From: a virus
Virus record (IMG/VR): IMGVR_UViG_3300012582_000194
Location: 186,001 to 250,000 of that record
DNA length: 64,000 nucleotides
Strand: one strand, 5' to 3'
Shown: positions 6,976-14,297 of the stretch, piece by piece
Layout: each line of letters begins with the position of its first letter
Position numbering within the stretch: the first letter of the stretch is position 1
Position numbers and translations under genes: made by a program
The notes under the pieces: model-generated
What the model was told of the DNA's origin: nothing
Databases searched by the model: none
The model's input: only the letters and a program-made list of their open reading frames with translations

Positions 6976-7515
6976 TTATTTAGAACACTCAATAAGTTTT
7001 GCATCAATTAACTCAATTAACTTCAAATGGGTTTTAGTAAGGTTTCTATCCTTTTTTAAACCTTCAACAATAAATTTGTTATGAGTAATTGTTTTAATTT
7101 TAAACTCGTCTGACATATTATCCATATCTGATAGATTTTCTAATCTATCAACAAGTTTTATCACGAGTGAATAACTCGATATGTTTAACATTTTTTCAAG
7201 TAAATATACTTCTTTACCTTTTTCAGCAATCAACTCTTTATCCGAAGTTAATTCTTCTACAATTGCAGCTACATGAAAGCCAAACTCTTTTGCAATTTCA
7301 TCTAAAGAAGTTTCGCAATCTTCAACTACATCATGTAGAATAGCAGCAATGAATAGCAAAAGTTGATTTTTACTTTTCTTGATTTTACCTAGTGTGAACA
7401 TAACAGATAGTGGATGAAGTATATAAGGGCGTTGGTCGCCTTTACGCACTTGACCAGCATGTTTATTTGTAGCGAAAACAATTGCTTTTTCTAATATGTC
7501 AGATGATAATTTCAT
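6976..7515 (-). CDS. Small ppGpp-hydrolase-like HD protein (SpoT/MESH1 type)
   Basis: 179 residues. HD-domain signature of RelA/SpoT and MESH1 alarmone hydrolases: H34 (YILHP), H61-D62 with E65-D66 (LHDVVED), D123 (VKLVDRLEN), at spacings matching MESH1. No synthetase, TGS or ACT domain, so it would be a stand-alone hydrolase removing the 3' pyrophosphate of (p)ppGpp, in effect countering a stringent response during infection; the role is inferred. The start at 7515 (not 7563) is fixed by the promoter 4 bases upstream. Confidence 0.85.
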   Translation of the reverse strand: MKLSSDILEKAIVFATNKHAGQVRKGDQRPYILHPLSVMFTLGKIKKSKNQLLLFIAAILHDVVEDCETSLDEIAKEFGFHVAAIVEELTSDKELIAEKGKEVYLLEKMLNISSYSLVIKLVDRLENLSDMDNMSDEFKIKTITHNKFIVEGLKKDRNLTKTHLKLIELIDAKLIECSK

Positions 7516-7519
7516 AGTA

Positions 7520-7551
7520 CAAAGGTACGAAAATTTGTATTTAAATGCAAA
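7520..7551 (-). promoter_or_regulatory. Promoter for a leaderless mRNA
   Basis: TTTG (7548-7551), 20 bases, TACCTTTG (7520-7527), TACT, ATG at 7515. Confidence 0.85.
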
Positions 7552-7614
7552 TTTAAGATACATTATCTAAACAAATTATGTATTTTTTATATAATTAAAA
7601 ATAATAATTTAGTT

Positions 7615-7884
7615 ATGAAAACAATTGTATGTAAAAATACTTCTAATGGTGTAACAAAAAGTTATGGTGTTTTAAACGAAGAAGGTGATATTATTATAAT
7701 GTCATATTTAATTAATGATATTAAAAATTTAATAGCCCAAAATGTAATTTTTACTACTAAACAAGGTGGTCATGTTTATGTAGAACCTGGTACAGGTATT
7801 TTAAAAACAAGAAATAATCATACACAATTAGACAATTTATCAAGTTTAAATCAATGTTCATTAAATAATAGAATTACTAAATAA
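7615..7884 (+). CDS. Hypothetical protein
   Basis: 89 residues, beta-rich first half (VTKSYGVLNEEGDIIIMSYL) and polar end. An isolated plus-strand gene with its own terminator right after the stop. Unrecognised. Confidence 0.7.
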   Translation: MKTIVCKNTSNGVTKSYGVLNEEGDIIIMSYLINDIKNLIAQNVIFTTKQGGHVYVEPGTGILKTRNNHTQLDNLSSLNQCSLNNRITK

Positions 7885-7885
7885 A

Positions 7886-7919
7886 AAAAAGCCTTCCTGT
7901 TATTATAGGAAGGCTTTTT
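7886..7919. terminator. Bidirectional terminator
   Basis: A-run, GCCTTCCT (7891-7898), 8-base loop, AGGAAGGC (7907-7914), T-run. Confidence 0.9.
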
Positions 7920-7963
7920 GAATTTCATATTAGGTTTATAATAATAGTATATCTTAAATCTTA

Positions 7964-8038
7964 TTACGGTTGTCCACGAATTCTCATAAGAGCTGGGTTT
8001 AAAAGGTTATAAGGGTTATAAGGGTTATAAAATATCAT
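7964..8038 (-). CDS. Micro-ORF with NPY repeats
   Basis: 24 codons-worth of peptide: MIFYNPYNPYNLLNP then ALMRIRGQP. The YNPYNPYN part is encoded by a 9-bp tandem repeat (8005-8030). It follows the 52-residue membrane protein gene on the same strand by 22 bases. Translation unproven. Confidence 0.35.
   Translation of the reverse strand: MIFYNPYNPYNLLNPALMRIRGQP
8005..8030. repeat. 9-bp tandem repeat, three units
   Basis: GGTTATAAG at 8005 and 8014, then GGTTATAA at 8023; perfect copies. Confidence 0.8.
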
Positions 8039-8042
8039 TATA

Positions 8043-8073
8043 ATCATTAAGTTAGACTACTTAAAGATGGTCC
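8043..8073. repeat. Direct repeat copy 1 with hairpin
   Basis: About 30 bases shared with 9742-9772. It contains TTAAG TTAGACTA CTTAA, a hairpin just after (and overlapping) the stop of the 52-residue membrane protein gene; conserved 3' element. Confidence 0.7.
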
Positions 8074-8219
8074 TTTTCTTTTTTGTTATTTTTAATTAAT
8101 ACGTTAACTGAACCATATAATGTTCGATTCGATATAACAAAGAAGTCTTTGTCTACAGGTAAGAACAATAATGTAATAGTACCTATTAAAATGAATGTGA
8201 GATATATAATCAGAACCAT
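8061..8219 (-). CDS. 52-residue membrane protein, copy 1
   Basis: One strongly hydrophobic N-terminal helix (MVLIIYLTFILIGTITLLFL) and a basic tail ending KKEKDHL. The start at 8219 is set by the promoter (-7 box 5 bases upstream) and by identical length to its paralogue at 9760-9918, which ends KKERDHL. Probably an inner-membrane peptide with cytoplasmic C-terminus; function unknown. Confidence 0.75.
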   Translation of the reverse strand: MVLIIYLTFILIGTITLLFLPVDKDFFVISNRTLYGSVNVLIKNNKKEKDHL

Positions 8220-8224
8220 TGATA

Positions 8225-8256
8225 CAAAGTTAAACAGAATCATTTAATTATCCAAA
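8225..8256 (-). promoter_or_regulatory. Promoter for a leaderless mRNA
   Basis: TTTG (8253-8256), 20 bases, TAACTTTG (8225-8232), five bases, ATG at 8219. Confidence 0.75.
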
Positions 8257-8259
8257 TTT

Positions 8260-8382
8260 TCAATTAAATTTCTTAACAATTTTTTTAAATTTTTCAACCC
8301 GTTTACTTATATACTTTATTGATACACATAATAAAATTATGAATAATGCGAAAAAGAAATTATTAAACCATTTTATTTTCAT
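8260..8382 (-). CDS. Small single-TM protein
   Basis: 40 residues, one hydrophobic helix (FFFALFIILLCVSI) then a very basic tail. Starts 3 bases after the stop of 8385-8915. Confidence 0.6.
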   Translation of the reverse strand: MKIKWFNNFFFALFIILLCVSIKYISKRVEKFKKIVKKFN

Positions 8383-8384
8383 AG

Positions 8385-8915
8385 TTAAATTTTTTCGTCA
8401 AAAAATACTTCAAGATGATCTTTGTTATAGACACCAGTAATGCCTCTAACACAGTTTATATCACCGCTACCTGATTCAATTCGTAATCTGATACTATCCT
8501 TCATGAAAGCTTTTTTCCATACGGATAAAGACGTTTTAATCCATGAACCACTTCTTTCTAATACATCAAATGGTTTAGCATCTAAGTGATGCCAAATGTT
8601 TATATCTTTTTTAACTTTAAATTCTCTGCGGATATTACCATATACTTTTTCTCTTCTTTTAGTATGAGCAGTCCAAATTTCATCACGTTCTTCTTCTGAT
8701 AAACCTTTTGTAATAGGTTCTTTTGGAAAAATATATTTTTGAGTTGAACTAAGTGAGCCAATTAAAAAGAATTCTTGAGCAATTTTAGGCATAGCATAAA
8801 AGCCTCTTGGTGCAGGTGGTTGATGAAATGTAGTACGTTCCTTAGAATAGCCTTCTTGATTCTTTAAATCAAGCCCACCAAATCTTACAAAAACATCTAA
8901 TGATTTACCTTTCAT
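8385..8915 (-). CDS. Hypothetical protein
   Basis: 176 residues, basic, with PPAPRGFYAMP near residue 35 and ITGVYNKDHLEVFF at the end. A family of phage hypotheticals is possible, but I cannot name it. A leaderless promoter lies 4 bases upstream of its ATG. Confidence 0.75.
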   Translation of the reverse strand: MKGKSLDVFVRFGGLDLKNQEGYSKERTTFHQPPAPRGFYAMPKIAQEFFLIGSLSSTQKYIFPKEPITKGLSEEERDEIWTAHTKRREKVYGNIRREFKVKKDINIWHHLDAKPFDVLERSGSWIKTSLSVWKKAFMKDSIRLRIESGSGDINCVRGITGVYNKDHLEVFFDEKI

Positions 8916-8919
8916 AATA

Positions 8920-8951
8920 CAAAGGTAATAAATATTGTATAGAAATACAAA
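8920..8951 (-). promoter_or_regulatory. Promoter for a leaderless mRNA
   Basis: CAAA on plus at 8948-8951, 20 bases, TACCTTTG (8920-8927), TATT, ATG 8915. It abuts the terminator of the upstream gene. Confidence 0.8.
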
Positions 8952-8982
8952 AAAAAGCCTCTAAAATTTTAGAGGCTTTTTT
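8951..8982. terminator. Terminator
   Basis: Perfect A/T-flanked stem GCCTCTAAAA/TTTTAGAGGC; ends the 9011-9490 transcript. Confidence 0.9.
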
Positions 8983-9010
8983 AAATATTTTTTAAAAGAT
9001 GTAAACATTA

Positions 9011-9490
9011 TTAGAAAATACAAGATACAATTATAGCAACTGTTAAAAGTGTACCACCAGCAATTGGAATTCCCATAAAATTGCGAGCTTTGCGTGAATC
9101 TTCAAGTTCTCCTGTACCATTATATACGTTAGTATAATTATGCTTACCTAACTTGGATTGTACATCATATGTAGTAGTATTTTCTTCATAGTCTACTACA
9201 CGAGTAATAGATTTAACGTCATGTCCTTTTAAATCTTCGGCTACTAAAACTGGCGCATCATCAAGCTCGATGGTTTCAATTTTTAATAGCAATTCTCCAG
9301 TAGGTGACATAAGGAGAGAACCAAATGTGGTTTCAGTTTTAAAATAGGCTTCGTAGCCATGTCTATTTTTGTGCCATTTCACATCTTGTGTGGGGTATAC
9401 TTTTTTCAATGACTCCATTACTTGAGTCGGAACTTTCATTGCATGTGAAGCAAAGGAAATGAATAGAAGAATAAAGATTAGCTTTTTCAT
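9011..9490 (-). CDS. Secreted PepSY-like protein with C-terminal membrane helix
   Basis: 159 residues. Signal peptide MKKLIFILLFISFASHA. The body (VPTQVMESLKKVYP, VKWHKNRHGYEAYF, SPTGELL, repeated V/I-rich strands) has the pattern of the PepSY-like/BLIP-like domain common in Bacteroidetes periplasmic proteins. A last hydrophobic stretch (TLLTVAIIVSCIF) may anchor it. Possibly a periplasmic inhibitor or envelope modifier; inference. Long foldable leader upstream. Confidence 0.7.
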   Translation of the reverse strand: MKKLIFILLFISFASHAMKVPTQVMESLKKVYPTQDVKWHKNRHGYEAYFKTETTFGSLLMSPTGELLLKIETIELDDAPVLVAEDLKGHDVKSITRVVDYEENTTTYDVQSKLGKHNYTNVYNGTGELEDSRKARNFMGIPIAGGTLLTVAIIVSCIF

Positions 9491-9519
9491 ATAATTTTTG
9501 GTTTAGATTGTGAATAATT

Positions 9520-9700
9520 TTTTTATCTCTGTGGTTTTTCCATGGTAGCTGAGATACTTCCGCTCTAGGCTTTCAAGGAGAATTTTTGATACAATCTCAA
9601 CTCTCCGAGCCACTACCAATGCTATCAAATCTACTTGTAAGGCTTATTAGGCTGTGGTACATACAAGTTGTACTCTTTAGAAGTACTTGGAGATTAAATA
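9520..9700 (-). ncRNA. Structured leader or ncRNA
   Basis: Roughly 230 bases lie between 9490 and the stop of 9760-9918. Nested stems GGTAG/CTACC (9544-9548 with 9613-9617) enclosing GAGAT/ATCTC (9551-9555 with 9594-9598). A 7-bp stem ACTTGTA/TACAAGT (9633-9639 with 9662-9668). GTACT/AGTAC near 9670-9686. GC is clearly above background. Family unknown. Confidence 0.5.
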
Positions 9701-9741
9701 TTTTTAATTATTATTTTAGTTTATAAGTATAAAATTTATAA

Positions 9742-9772
9742 TCATTTAAGTTAGACTACTTAAAGATGGTCC
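9742..9772. repeat. Direct repeat copy 2 with hairpin
   Basis: Second copy of the 8043-8073 element, again overlapping the stop of the 52-residue membrane protein gene. Confidence 0.7.
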
Positions 9773-9918
9773 CTCTCTTTCTTATCAATCCGAGCAATAG
9801 GCATTTGATAAGTAGCGATACAATACATGTTAACACCTATGAAGGTGTTCCTCTTTGTCTTAATGCTCAACATTACTACGAGCATTAAAGTTAGAAAGAT
9901 TAGATACAGTAGAATCAT
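9760..9918 (-). CDS. 52-residue membrane protein, copy 2
   Basis: N-terminal hydrophobic helix MILLYLIFLTLMLVVMLSI, C-terminus KKERDHL. Same length, same promoter spacing and same 3' hairpin as 8061-8219, although the middle has diverged. Confidence 0.75.
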   Translation of the reverse strand: MILLYLIFLTLMLVVMLSIKTKRNTFIGVNMYCIATYQMPIARIDKKERDHL

Positions 9919-9923
9919 CAGTA

Positions 9924-9955
9924 CAAAGTTAGTGAAATTATTTCAGATAATCAAA
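9924..9955 (-). promoter_or_regulatory. Promoter for a leaderless mRNA
   Basis: TTTG (9952-9955), 20 bases, TAACTTTG (9924-9931), five bases, ATG 9918. Confidence 0.75.
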
Positions 9956-9957
9956 TT

Positions 9958-10179
9958 TTAGAGAAACTTTATTTCATCAAATATATTCTTTAAATCTTTT
10001 TTATCTATAGAATTTTTCTTTTCGACTCTACTTCTTATATCAAGAGGATAACCATATTTAACATAATTACCTTTACCTGTAATAGAGTCGTACTTTTCAG
10101 TTCTATCTTTTCCTCGTGCCCCATCAGTATGTCCAAAGAACTTACGTGTAGTTTTTTTATTTGCTTTTTTACTTGCCAT
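9958..10179 (-). CDS. Small basic protein
   Basis: 73 residues from MASKKANKKTTRKFFGH (the ATG at 10209 lies inside the upstream gene). Very lysine/arginine-rich first half with GKDRTEKYDSITGKG, so it may bind nucleic acid. Overlaps the 10169-10540 stop. Confidence 0.65.
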   Translation of the reverse strand: MASKKANKKTTRKFFGHTDGARGKDRTEKYDSITGKGNYVKYGYPLDIRSRVEKKNSIDKKDLKNIFDEIKFL

Positions 10180-10540
10180 AATTTTTACTTTTACTTTGAA
10201 ATAAAGCATTAATAGTTATATTTTCATAATTCTCATTTAATATTACGAAATGGGTTTCAAAAATATTGGGACCATTATCATAATATATGAGATATTTTGC
10301 TTTATTTTCATTTTTCAATTCGTTAAATATATTTAATATGTCTGATAAATGTTTTCTATATGGTAAAGATATATCAAAAAGTTTACCATAGTCTAATACA
10401 ATATCATTATCATTACTACCACGAGAATCATATGTATATACATCGTAATGTAATCTATATGGAGTTATTACACCATCTTTAATACCAAATATTTTAGATG
10501 GAATTTTATTTACTTGTTTCAAAATTTTGCTATTTTTCAT
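10169..10540 (-). CDS. Hypothetical protein
   Basis: 123 residues, mixed alpha/beta, with KAKYLIYYDNGPNIFETHFVILNE near the C-terminus. Unrecognised. Confidence 0.65.
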   Translation of the reverse strand: MKNSKILKQVNKIPSKIFGIKDGVITPYRLHYDVYTYDSRGSNDNDIVLDYGKLFDISLPYRKHLSDILNIFNELKNENKAKYLIYYDNGPNIFETHFVILNENYENITINALFQSKSKNYGK

Positions 10541-10567
10541 ATTTCAGATAATCAAATTTTAGTGAAA

Positions 10568-10801
10568 CTATTTTAGTAAATAATTTATCACAATAGCACC
10601 AAATAAAGCTATTACAAATATTGTAGGTAGCATATAATACCTCATGAATTTTTCTTGTTTTATAAGAGAAACATTAAGGTCATTAATCATACCTGTAGTT
10701 TTTCTATATCTGTCTTCTGCTTGTGTCAGTACCATATTATTGACTATTAAAGCCTCTTTTAATTCTTCTGGTATTATAGGATTTTGTATAAGTTTTAACA
10801 T
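10568..10801 (-). CDS. Tail-anchored membrane protein
   Basis: 77 residues: helical cytoplasmic part, then one C-terminal TM helix (LPTIFVIALFGAIVINYLL). Its size would allow a holin/antiholin-like or membrane-anchor role, but nothing specific shows it. Confidence 0.65.
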   Translation of the reverse strand: MLKLIQNPIIPEELKEALIVNNMVLTQAEDRYRKTTGMINDLNVSLIKQEKFMRYYMLPTIFVIALFGAIVINYLLK

Positions 10802-10808
10802 AGAGAAA

Positions 10809-11027
10809 TTATTTTAGTAAATAAACTGGTAGAATAATAAAATCACCTTTTGAATAATCAGTATTTTCTAAATATTTAATAGCTTCTTCTTCATAGTCAA
10901 AATCCTCAACAATAGAAAGAGTGTTTATAGTTTCTGTTTGCCAATCATTTCCTTTACGATAAAAATCATCGGATGGAACACATACTTCTTTTTCTACGAC
11001 ACAATATATCCGATATACTTTTTTCAT
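10809..11027 (-). CDS. Hypothetical protein
   Basis: 72 residues. Beta start KKVYRIYCVVEKEVCV, helix DYEEEAIKYLENTDYSKGDFI. Leaderless promoter at 11032-11063. Unrecognised. Confidence 0.7.
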   Translation of the reverse strand: MKKVYRIYCVVEKEVCVPSDDFYRKGNDWQTETINTLSIVEDFDYEEEAIKYLENTDYSKGDFIILPVYLLK

Positions 11028-11031
11028 GATA

Positions 11032-11063
11032 CAAAGGTAGTTAATTTTGTATTAAGATACAAA
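11032..11063 (-). promoter_or_regulatory. Promoter for a leaderless mRNA
   Basis: TTTG (11060-11063), 20 bases, TACCTTTG (11032-11039), four bases, ATG 11027. Confidence 0.85.
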
Positions 11064-11358
11064 TATTTTCTAATTTAAATTTAAAGAAATATGAATGCTT
11101 ATTCCAAGACATTTGCTCAAAACTAATAAAGGTGGCTTTTATTGGAGTATTAACTATTTCAATGTTTGATATTTCATCAGGTGTATTATTCAAACAGTGT
11201 AGATGTAAAAAGAATTCATTTTCTTTTAGCCCCATACTATTATGAATATAATTTACACTATATGCTGTATTTTTAAATAAATTGAGCATACTTTTCATAG
11301 TAGCTTTTTTATTAATGAAAAATTGAATTTTTTCAGGTGAGGGTGCAAGTCTTTCCAT
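11041..11358 (-). CDS. Hypothetical protein
   Basis: 105 residues, basic N-terminal half, beta-rich C-terminal half. A weak -7-like sequence (AAATTTTG) lies 4 bases before the ATG. Unrecognised. Confidence 0.65.
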   Translation of the reverse strand: MERLAPSPEKIQFFINKKATMKSMLNLFKNTAYSVNYIHNSMGLKENEFFLHLHCLNNTPDEISNIEIVNTPIKATFISFEQMSWNKHSYFFKFKLENICILIQN

Positions 11359-11378
11359 AATACAAAATTTTTGCTATT

Positions 11379-11570
11379 TTATTTAGACTGTAGTTCTAAA
11401 ATGATTTCTAATTCTTTTTTAGTTTTGTCTTTCGAGGAATCGATACTGTGTAATTCTTGTACAATATCTAAAACTAAAGACTTTAGTTTCTCTATAGTTT
11501 TTTCATCTTTTTCCAAAGTAGATTTGCTATATTGAATTATTTTTGATAATTTGTCTTCTATCTTTTCCAT
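11379..11570 (-). CDS. Short coiled-coil protein
   Basis: 63 residues, almost entirely one amphipathic helix with heptad-like leucines (EKLKSLVLDIVQELHSI). Leaderless promoter 4 bases upstream. Confidence 0.65.
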   Translation of the reverse strand: MEKIEDKLSKIIQYSKSTLEKDEKTIEKLKSLVLDIVQELHSIDSSKDKTKKELEIILELQSK

Positions 11571-11574
11571 GATA

Positions 11575-11606
11575 CAAAGTTAATCAATTTTGTATTAAGA
11601 TACAAA
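11575..11606 (-). promoter_or_regulatory. Promoter for a leaderless mRNA
   Basis: TTTG (11603-11606), 20 bases, TAACTTTG (11575-11582), four bases, ATG 11570. Confidence 0.85.
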
Positions 11607-11709
11607 TATTTTGGTATTTTTATTTTATTAACAAGTTATCCACATATCTCCTTTCCAAATTAGTTACTCTATTTTAAAACTTTTGGTAATAGAGAATCTA
11701 TAATTGGAT

Positions 11710-11967
11710 ATGGCTAATAAAAAATTTGAAATAGTAGGAGGTAATTTGGAAATATCTGATGATATTATATATGATAATGGATTTAGTATAGGTATATCAT
11801 ATACTAAATCTCAATTTAATATGATGGAAGATAAGTATAAAGGTGGTGTAATTTCATTAGAACAAGCTAAAGAGTTAGCCGACCATATTTATGAAAAGTT
11901 ATCTAAAACTGATAAATATAAAGGTGAAATAAGAAAATATAAGATTGAATCTTTAAACAAAGAATAA
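11710..11967 (+). CDS. Tagged small protein
   Basis: 85 residues from the ATG at 11710 (a TTG two codons upstream is less likely). First gene of the 10-kb plus-strand block. The C-terminus EIRKYKIESLNKE is a class A tail. The body (residues 1-65) is not recognised. Confidence 0.75.
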   Translation: MANKKFEIVGGNLEISDDIIYDNGFSIGISYTKSQFNMMEDKYKGGVISLEQAKELADHIYEKLSKTDKYKGEIRKYKIESLNKE

Positions 11968-11968
11968 T

Positions 11969-12364
11969 ATGAAAAAAGTTATAATAACATTAATAATTTG
12001 TATTAGTATATTTAGTTGCGCTAAGAGTGATAAAACTATCAATATTAATAAAGATACTGATATCAATACTGATAAGATTCAAAGTTCTAATGTTCAGTCA
12101 AATGGTGATATAATAGACACTCTTAAGATAGAGCCATATAGGCATGGTACAATAAGTATGGGTGGTAAAAACTTTGTTATTATTGGTGCAAATGTTATCA
12201 CTAAGGATTCTACATATTCAGAAGATTTTATACTTATGGAAAGTATAACATTAGATATGATTAAATATGCGTACAGTATGAATAATGGACCATTTAAGGT
12301 TGTTATAATTTATGACCCTAAATTGAAAATGGATAAAGTTATATTCAATATAATCTATAAGTAA
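11969..12364 (+). CDS. Lipoprotein
   Basis: 131 residues. Signal MKKVIITLIICISI with lipobox FSC, then a polar Asn/Asp/Lys linker (to about residue 50) and a compact C-terminal domain containing KNFVIIGANVITKD. Probably anchored in the envelope of the infected host. Confidence 0.75.
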   Translation: MKKVIITLIICISIFSCAKSDKTININKDTDINTDKIQSSNVQSNGDIIDTLKIEPYRHGTISMGGKNFVIIGANVITKDSTYSEDFILMESITLDMIKYAYSMNNGPFKVVIIYDPKLKMDKVIFNIIYK

Positions 12365-12537
12365 TGAGTAGAGTAAAATATGTAGCTAATAAAATGATGG
12401 CAATAGTCCTTGGTGGCTGTGCGGGCGCAATGTTTAGTAACTTATTTACTAAACATACACCATCAATGGTTATATGTACTATAGTGGGAATGCTATTATA
12501 CTACTTCGTAATAAGTAAAGAAAAAGTAAATGGATAG
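12364..12537 (+). CDS. Two-TM small membrane protein, copy 1
   Basis: 57 residues; ATG overlaps the preceding stop (TAATG). Two hydrophobic segments with small residues (AIVLGGCAGAMF) and end YYFVISKEKVN. Paralogue of 13220-13414 (ends YYLLLMKENN). It overlaps the next gene by 8 bases. Confidence 0.65.
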   Translation: MSRVKYVANKMMAIVLGGCAGAMFSNLFTKHTPSMVICTIVGMLLYYFVISKEKVNG

Positions 12538-12799
12538 TTTTTCTAAATATAAAGATTGTACATATTTAATATGTCGTACTACATTTAAAACTGATGTGTA
12601 TGGATATGATGATGGATTAACTTATACATTTGAGAAAGGAGTTAAATATAAATGTATAGTTGGGAATAGTGGTAACTATATTATTTTTAAACCTATGGAT
12701 GTATTGTTTAATACACTTGATAATAATACTGTTAATCAAATTACAGAAAACTTTTTTACTATAAATGAATATAGAAAATTTAAAATAGAGAATTTATGA
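12530..12799 (+). CDS. Tagged protein of the YLICxxT family
   Basis: 89 residues. CTYLICRTTFKTDVYG, FEKGVKYKCIVG and the tail ENFFTINEYRKFKIENL. Closest relative 12966-13223; more distant relatives run to 16782. The tail combines class B (FxTIxEYRK) with the class A ending (KIENL). Predicted small beta domain followed by a C-terminal helix; function unknown. Confidence 0.8.
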   Translation: MDSFSKYKDCTYLICRTTFKTDVYGYDDGLTYTFEKGVKYKCIVGNSGNYIIFKPMDVLFNTLDNNTVNQITENFFTINEYRKFKIENL

Positions 12800-12966
12800 A
12801 AAAATTTAAAGAATATCTAATGATATTGATAATTATTTCAACAATATTTGGATTATTTGGTATTGTATTTGGTGGTGGTAGTTTTCTGTTCGGATTTATT
12901 TTTGGGTTATTTTTATTTAATGCTTTATATCTATTGGATTATTTAATAAAAACAATATTTAAATAA
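12796..12966 (+). CDS. Small membrane protein
   Basis: 56 residues, two glycine/phenylalanine-rich TM segments (LIIISTIFGLFGIVF; FIFGLFLFNALYLL). Its ATG overlaps the preceding TGA and its stop overlaps the next ATG, so it is translationally coupled. Confidence 0.65.
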   Translation: MKKFKEYLMILIIISTIFGLFGIVFGGGSFLFGFIFGLFLFNALYLLDYLIKTIFK

Positions 12967-13223
12967 TGAACAAGTTTTCTAAATATGTCGGTTGTAAATA
13001 TTTAATCTGTCATACAACATTCACTACGAATGTATATGGTGGTACTCCAATTACATTTGAGAAAGGAGTTAAACATCTATGTGTAATAGGAGAAAGTGAG
13101 AATATTATTTTTGTATCTTTAGATATAATATTTGATAACACTGATGATAATGATGTTAAGCTTATTTATGAAAACTTCCATACACCAGTTGAGCACAGAA
13201 AATTTAAAATAGAGAACTTATGA
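12966..13223 (+). CDS. Tagged protein of the YLICxxT family
   Basis: 85 residues, near-duplicate of 12530-12799 (CKYLICHTTFTTNVYG, FEKGVKHLCVIG, VEHRKFKIENL). Tandem duplication with an inserted membrane-protein gene. Confidence 0.8.
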   Translation: MNKFSKYVGCKYLICHTTFTTNVYGGTPITFEKGVKHLCVIGESENIIFVSLDIIFDNTDDNDVKLIYENFHTPVEHRKFKIENL

Positions 13224-13414
13224 AGAATATATTGAAAGAATTTATGATTTCCTATAATATGAAGTCTACTAAAATAGCAAGAGCGGTAGTAATGGGTGGT
13301 ATTGTTGGTGCTTTAGTTGGTAGCTTAATATCTGAAACAGTTATACCAATGGCTATAGGTAGTCTATTAGGAATGGTAGGATATTATTTATTATTGATGA
13401 AAGAGAATAATTAA
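13220..13414 (+). CDS. Two-TM small membrane protein, copy 2
   Basis: 64 residues (an internal Met15 start is possible). GGIVGALVGSLI and IGSLLGMVGYYLLLM segments; paralogue of 12364-12537. Confidence 0.65.
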   Translation: MKNILKEFMISYNMKSTKIARAVVMGGIVGALVGSLISETVIPMAIGSLLGMVGYYLLLMKENN

Positions 13415-13441
13415 AATTGATGTTAATAAATTATTAATATT

Positions 13442-13744
13442 GTGAATAAAAAACAACAAAAAGAAGAATATTATAAAATATATGGCGGTAAAAATATCAA
13501 CCCTAATCCTTTTCCTATTGGTAGTAAATTAAGACATCGTAATGGAACTGAAGAGGTTGAATTAATATCTTATAAAAATGAATTAATGATACTTATACCA
13601 TTAAATGAAGCTGCTTTATATCATTATGATACAATGAATCCTGATATAATTGAATTTTCAAAAAAGAAAGGGTATAAGCCTAATATGGATAATACTACGC
13701 AATTACATTATATGTATGCTGATAGATATATTATAATAAATTAA
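13442..13744 (+). CDS. Hypothetical protein
   Basis: 100 residues, apparently GTG start. Contains NPNPFPIGSKLRHRNGTEEVELISYKN-like strand segments suggesting a small barrel, but no tag at the end (YADRYIIIN). Unrecognised. Confidence 0.6.
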   Translation: MNKKQQKEEYYKIYGGKNINPNPFPIGSKLRHRNGTEEVELISYKNELMILIPLNEAALYHYDTMNPDIIEFSKKKGYKPNMDNTTQLHYMYADRYIIIN

Positions 13745-13746
13745 TA

Positions 13747-14031
13747 ATGAATAAGTTTTCGGAATATAAGAATTGTAAACATTTAATTTGTTGTGAAACA
13801 TTTGATACTGAAGCTAATGGTGTCGGGTTAGTGCCTAATATAAAGTTTACATTTGAAAAAGGTGCTAAGTATAGTTGTGAATATGTGAAATATAACAATG
13901 ATTATTTCATAAAATTTCCAACTCAAGATATAGCTTTTTATGGTGGTGATAATAATGATGTTAAACTTATTTATGAAAACTTTATGACTCTAAATGAACA
14001 CAGAAAAACTATTATAAATGAATTATTATGA
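13747..14031 (+). CDS. Tagged protein of the LICxxT family
   Basis: 94 residues: KHLICCETFDTEAN, FEKGAKYSCEYV, tail ENFMTLNEHRKTIINELL (class B). The stop TGA overlaps the next ATG (TTATGA). Confidence 0.8.
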   Translation: MNKFSEYKNCKHLICCETFDTEANGVGLVPNIKFTFEKGAKYSCEYVKYNNDYFIKFPTQDIAFYGGDNNDVKLIYENFMTLNEHRKTIINELL

Positions 14032-14297
14032 ATGTAGATGATTTGAAAAATTTAAATTATTTGATATGTGTAAAAACGCATATGTATAAAGAAGAACTTG
14101 AATATTTACAAGGTATAAAATATAAATGTAAATTTGAAGAAGGAAAAAATTATAATTGTATCTATATTGAATATCCTGATGGTAGTGGATGGCGTAAGAT
14201 GTTATTAAGTGATAATGATATTGTTATCGAATATTGTAGAAACCATTTTATGACAAAATCAGAATATAGAAAGTATATAATAAATGAACTATTATGA
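14028..14297 (+). CDS. Tagged protein of the LICxKTH family
   Basis: 89 residues: NYLICVKTHMYKEELEYLQGIKYKC, tail NHFMTKSEYRKYIINELL. Coupled to both neighbours by 4-base overlaps. Confidence 0.8.
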   Translation: MNVDDLKNLNYLICVKTHMYKEELEYLQGIKYKCKFEEGKNYNCIYIEYPDGSGWRKMLLSDNDIVIEYCRNHFMTKSEYRKYIINELL

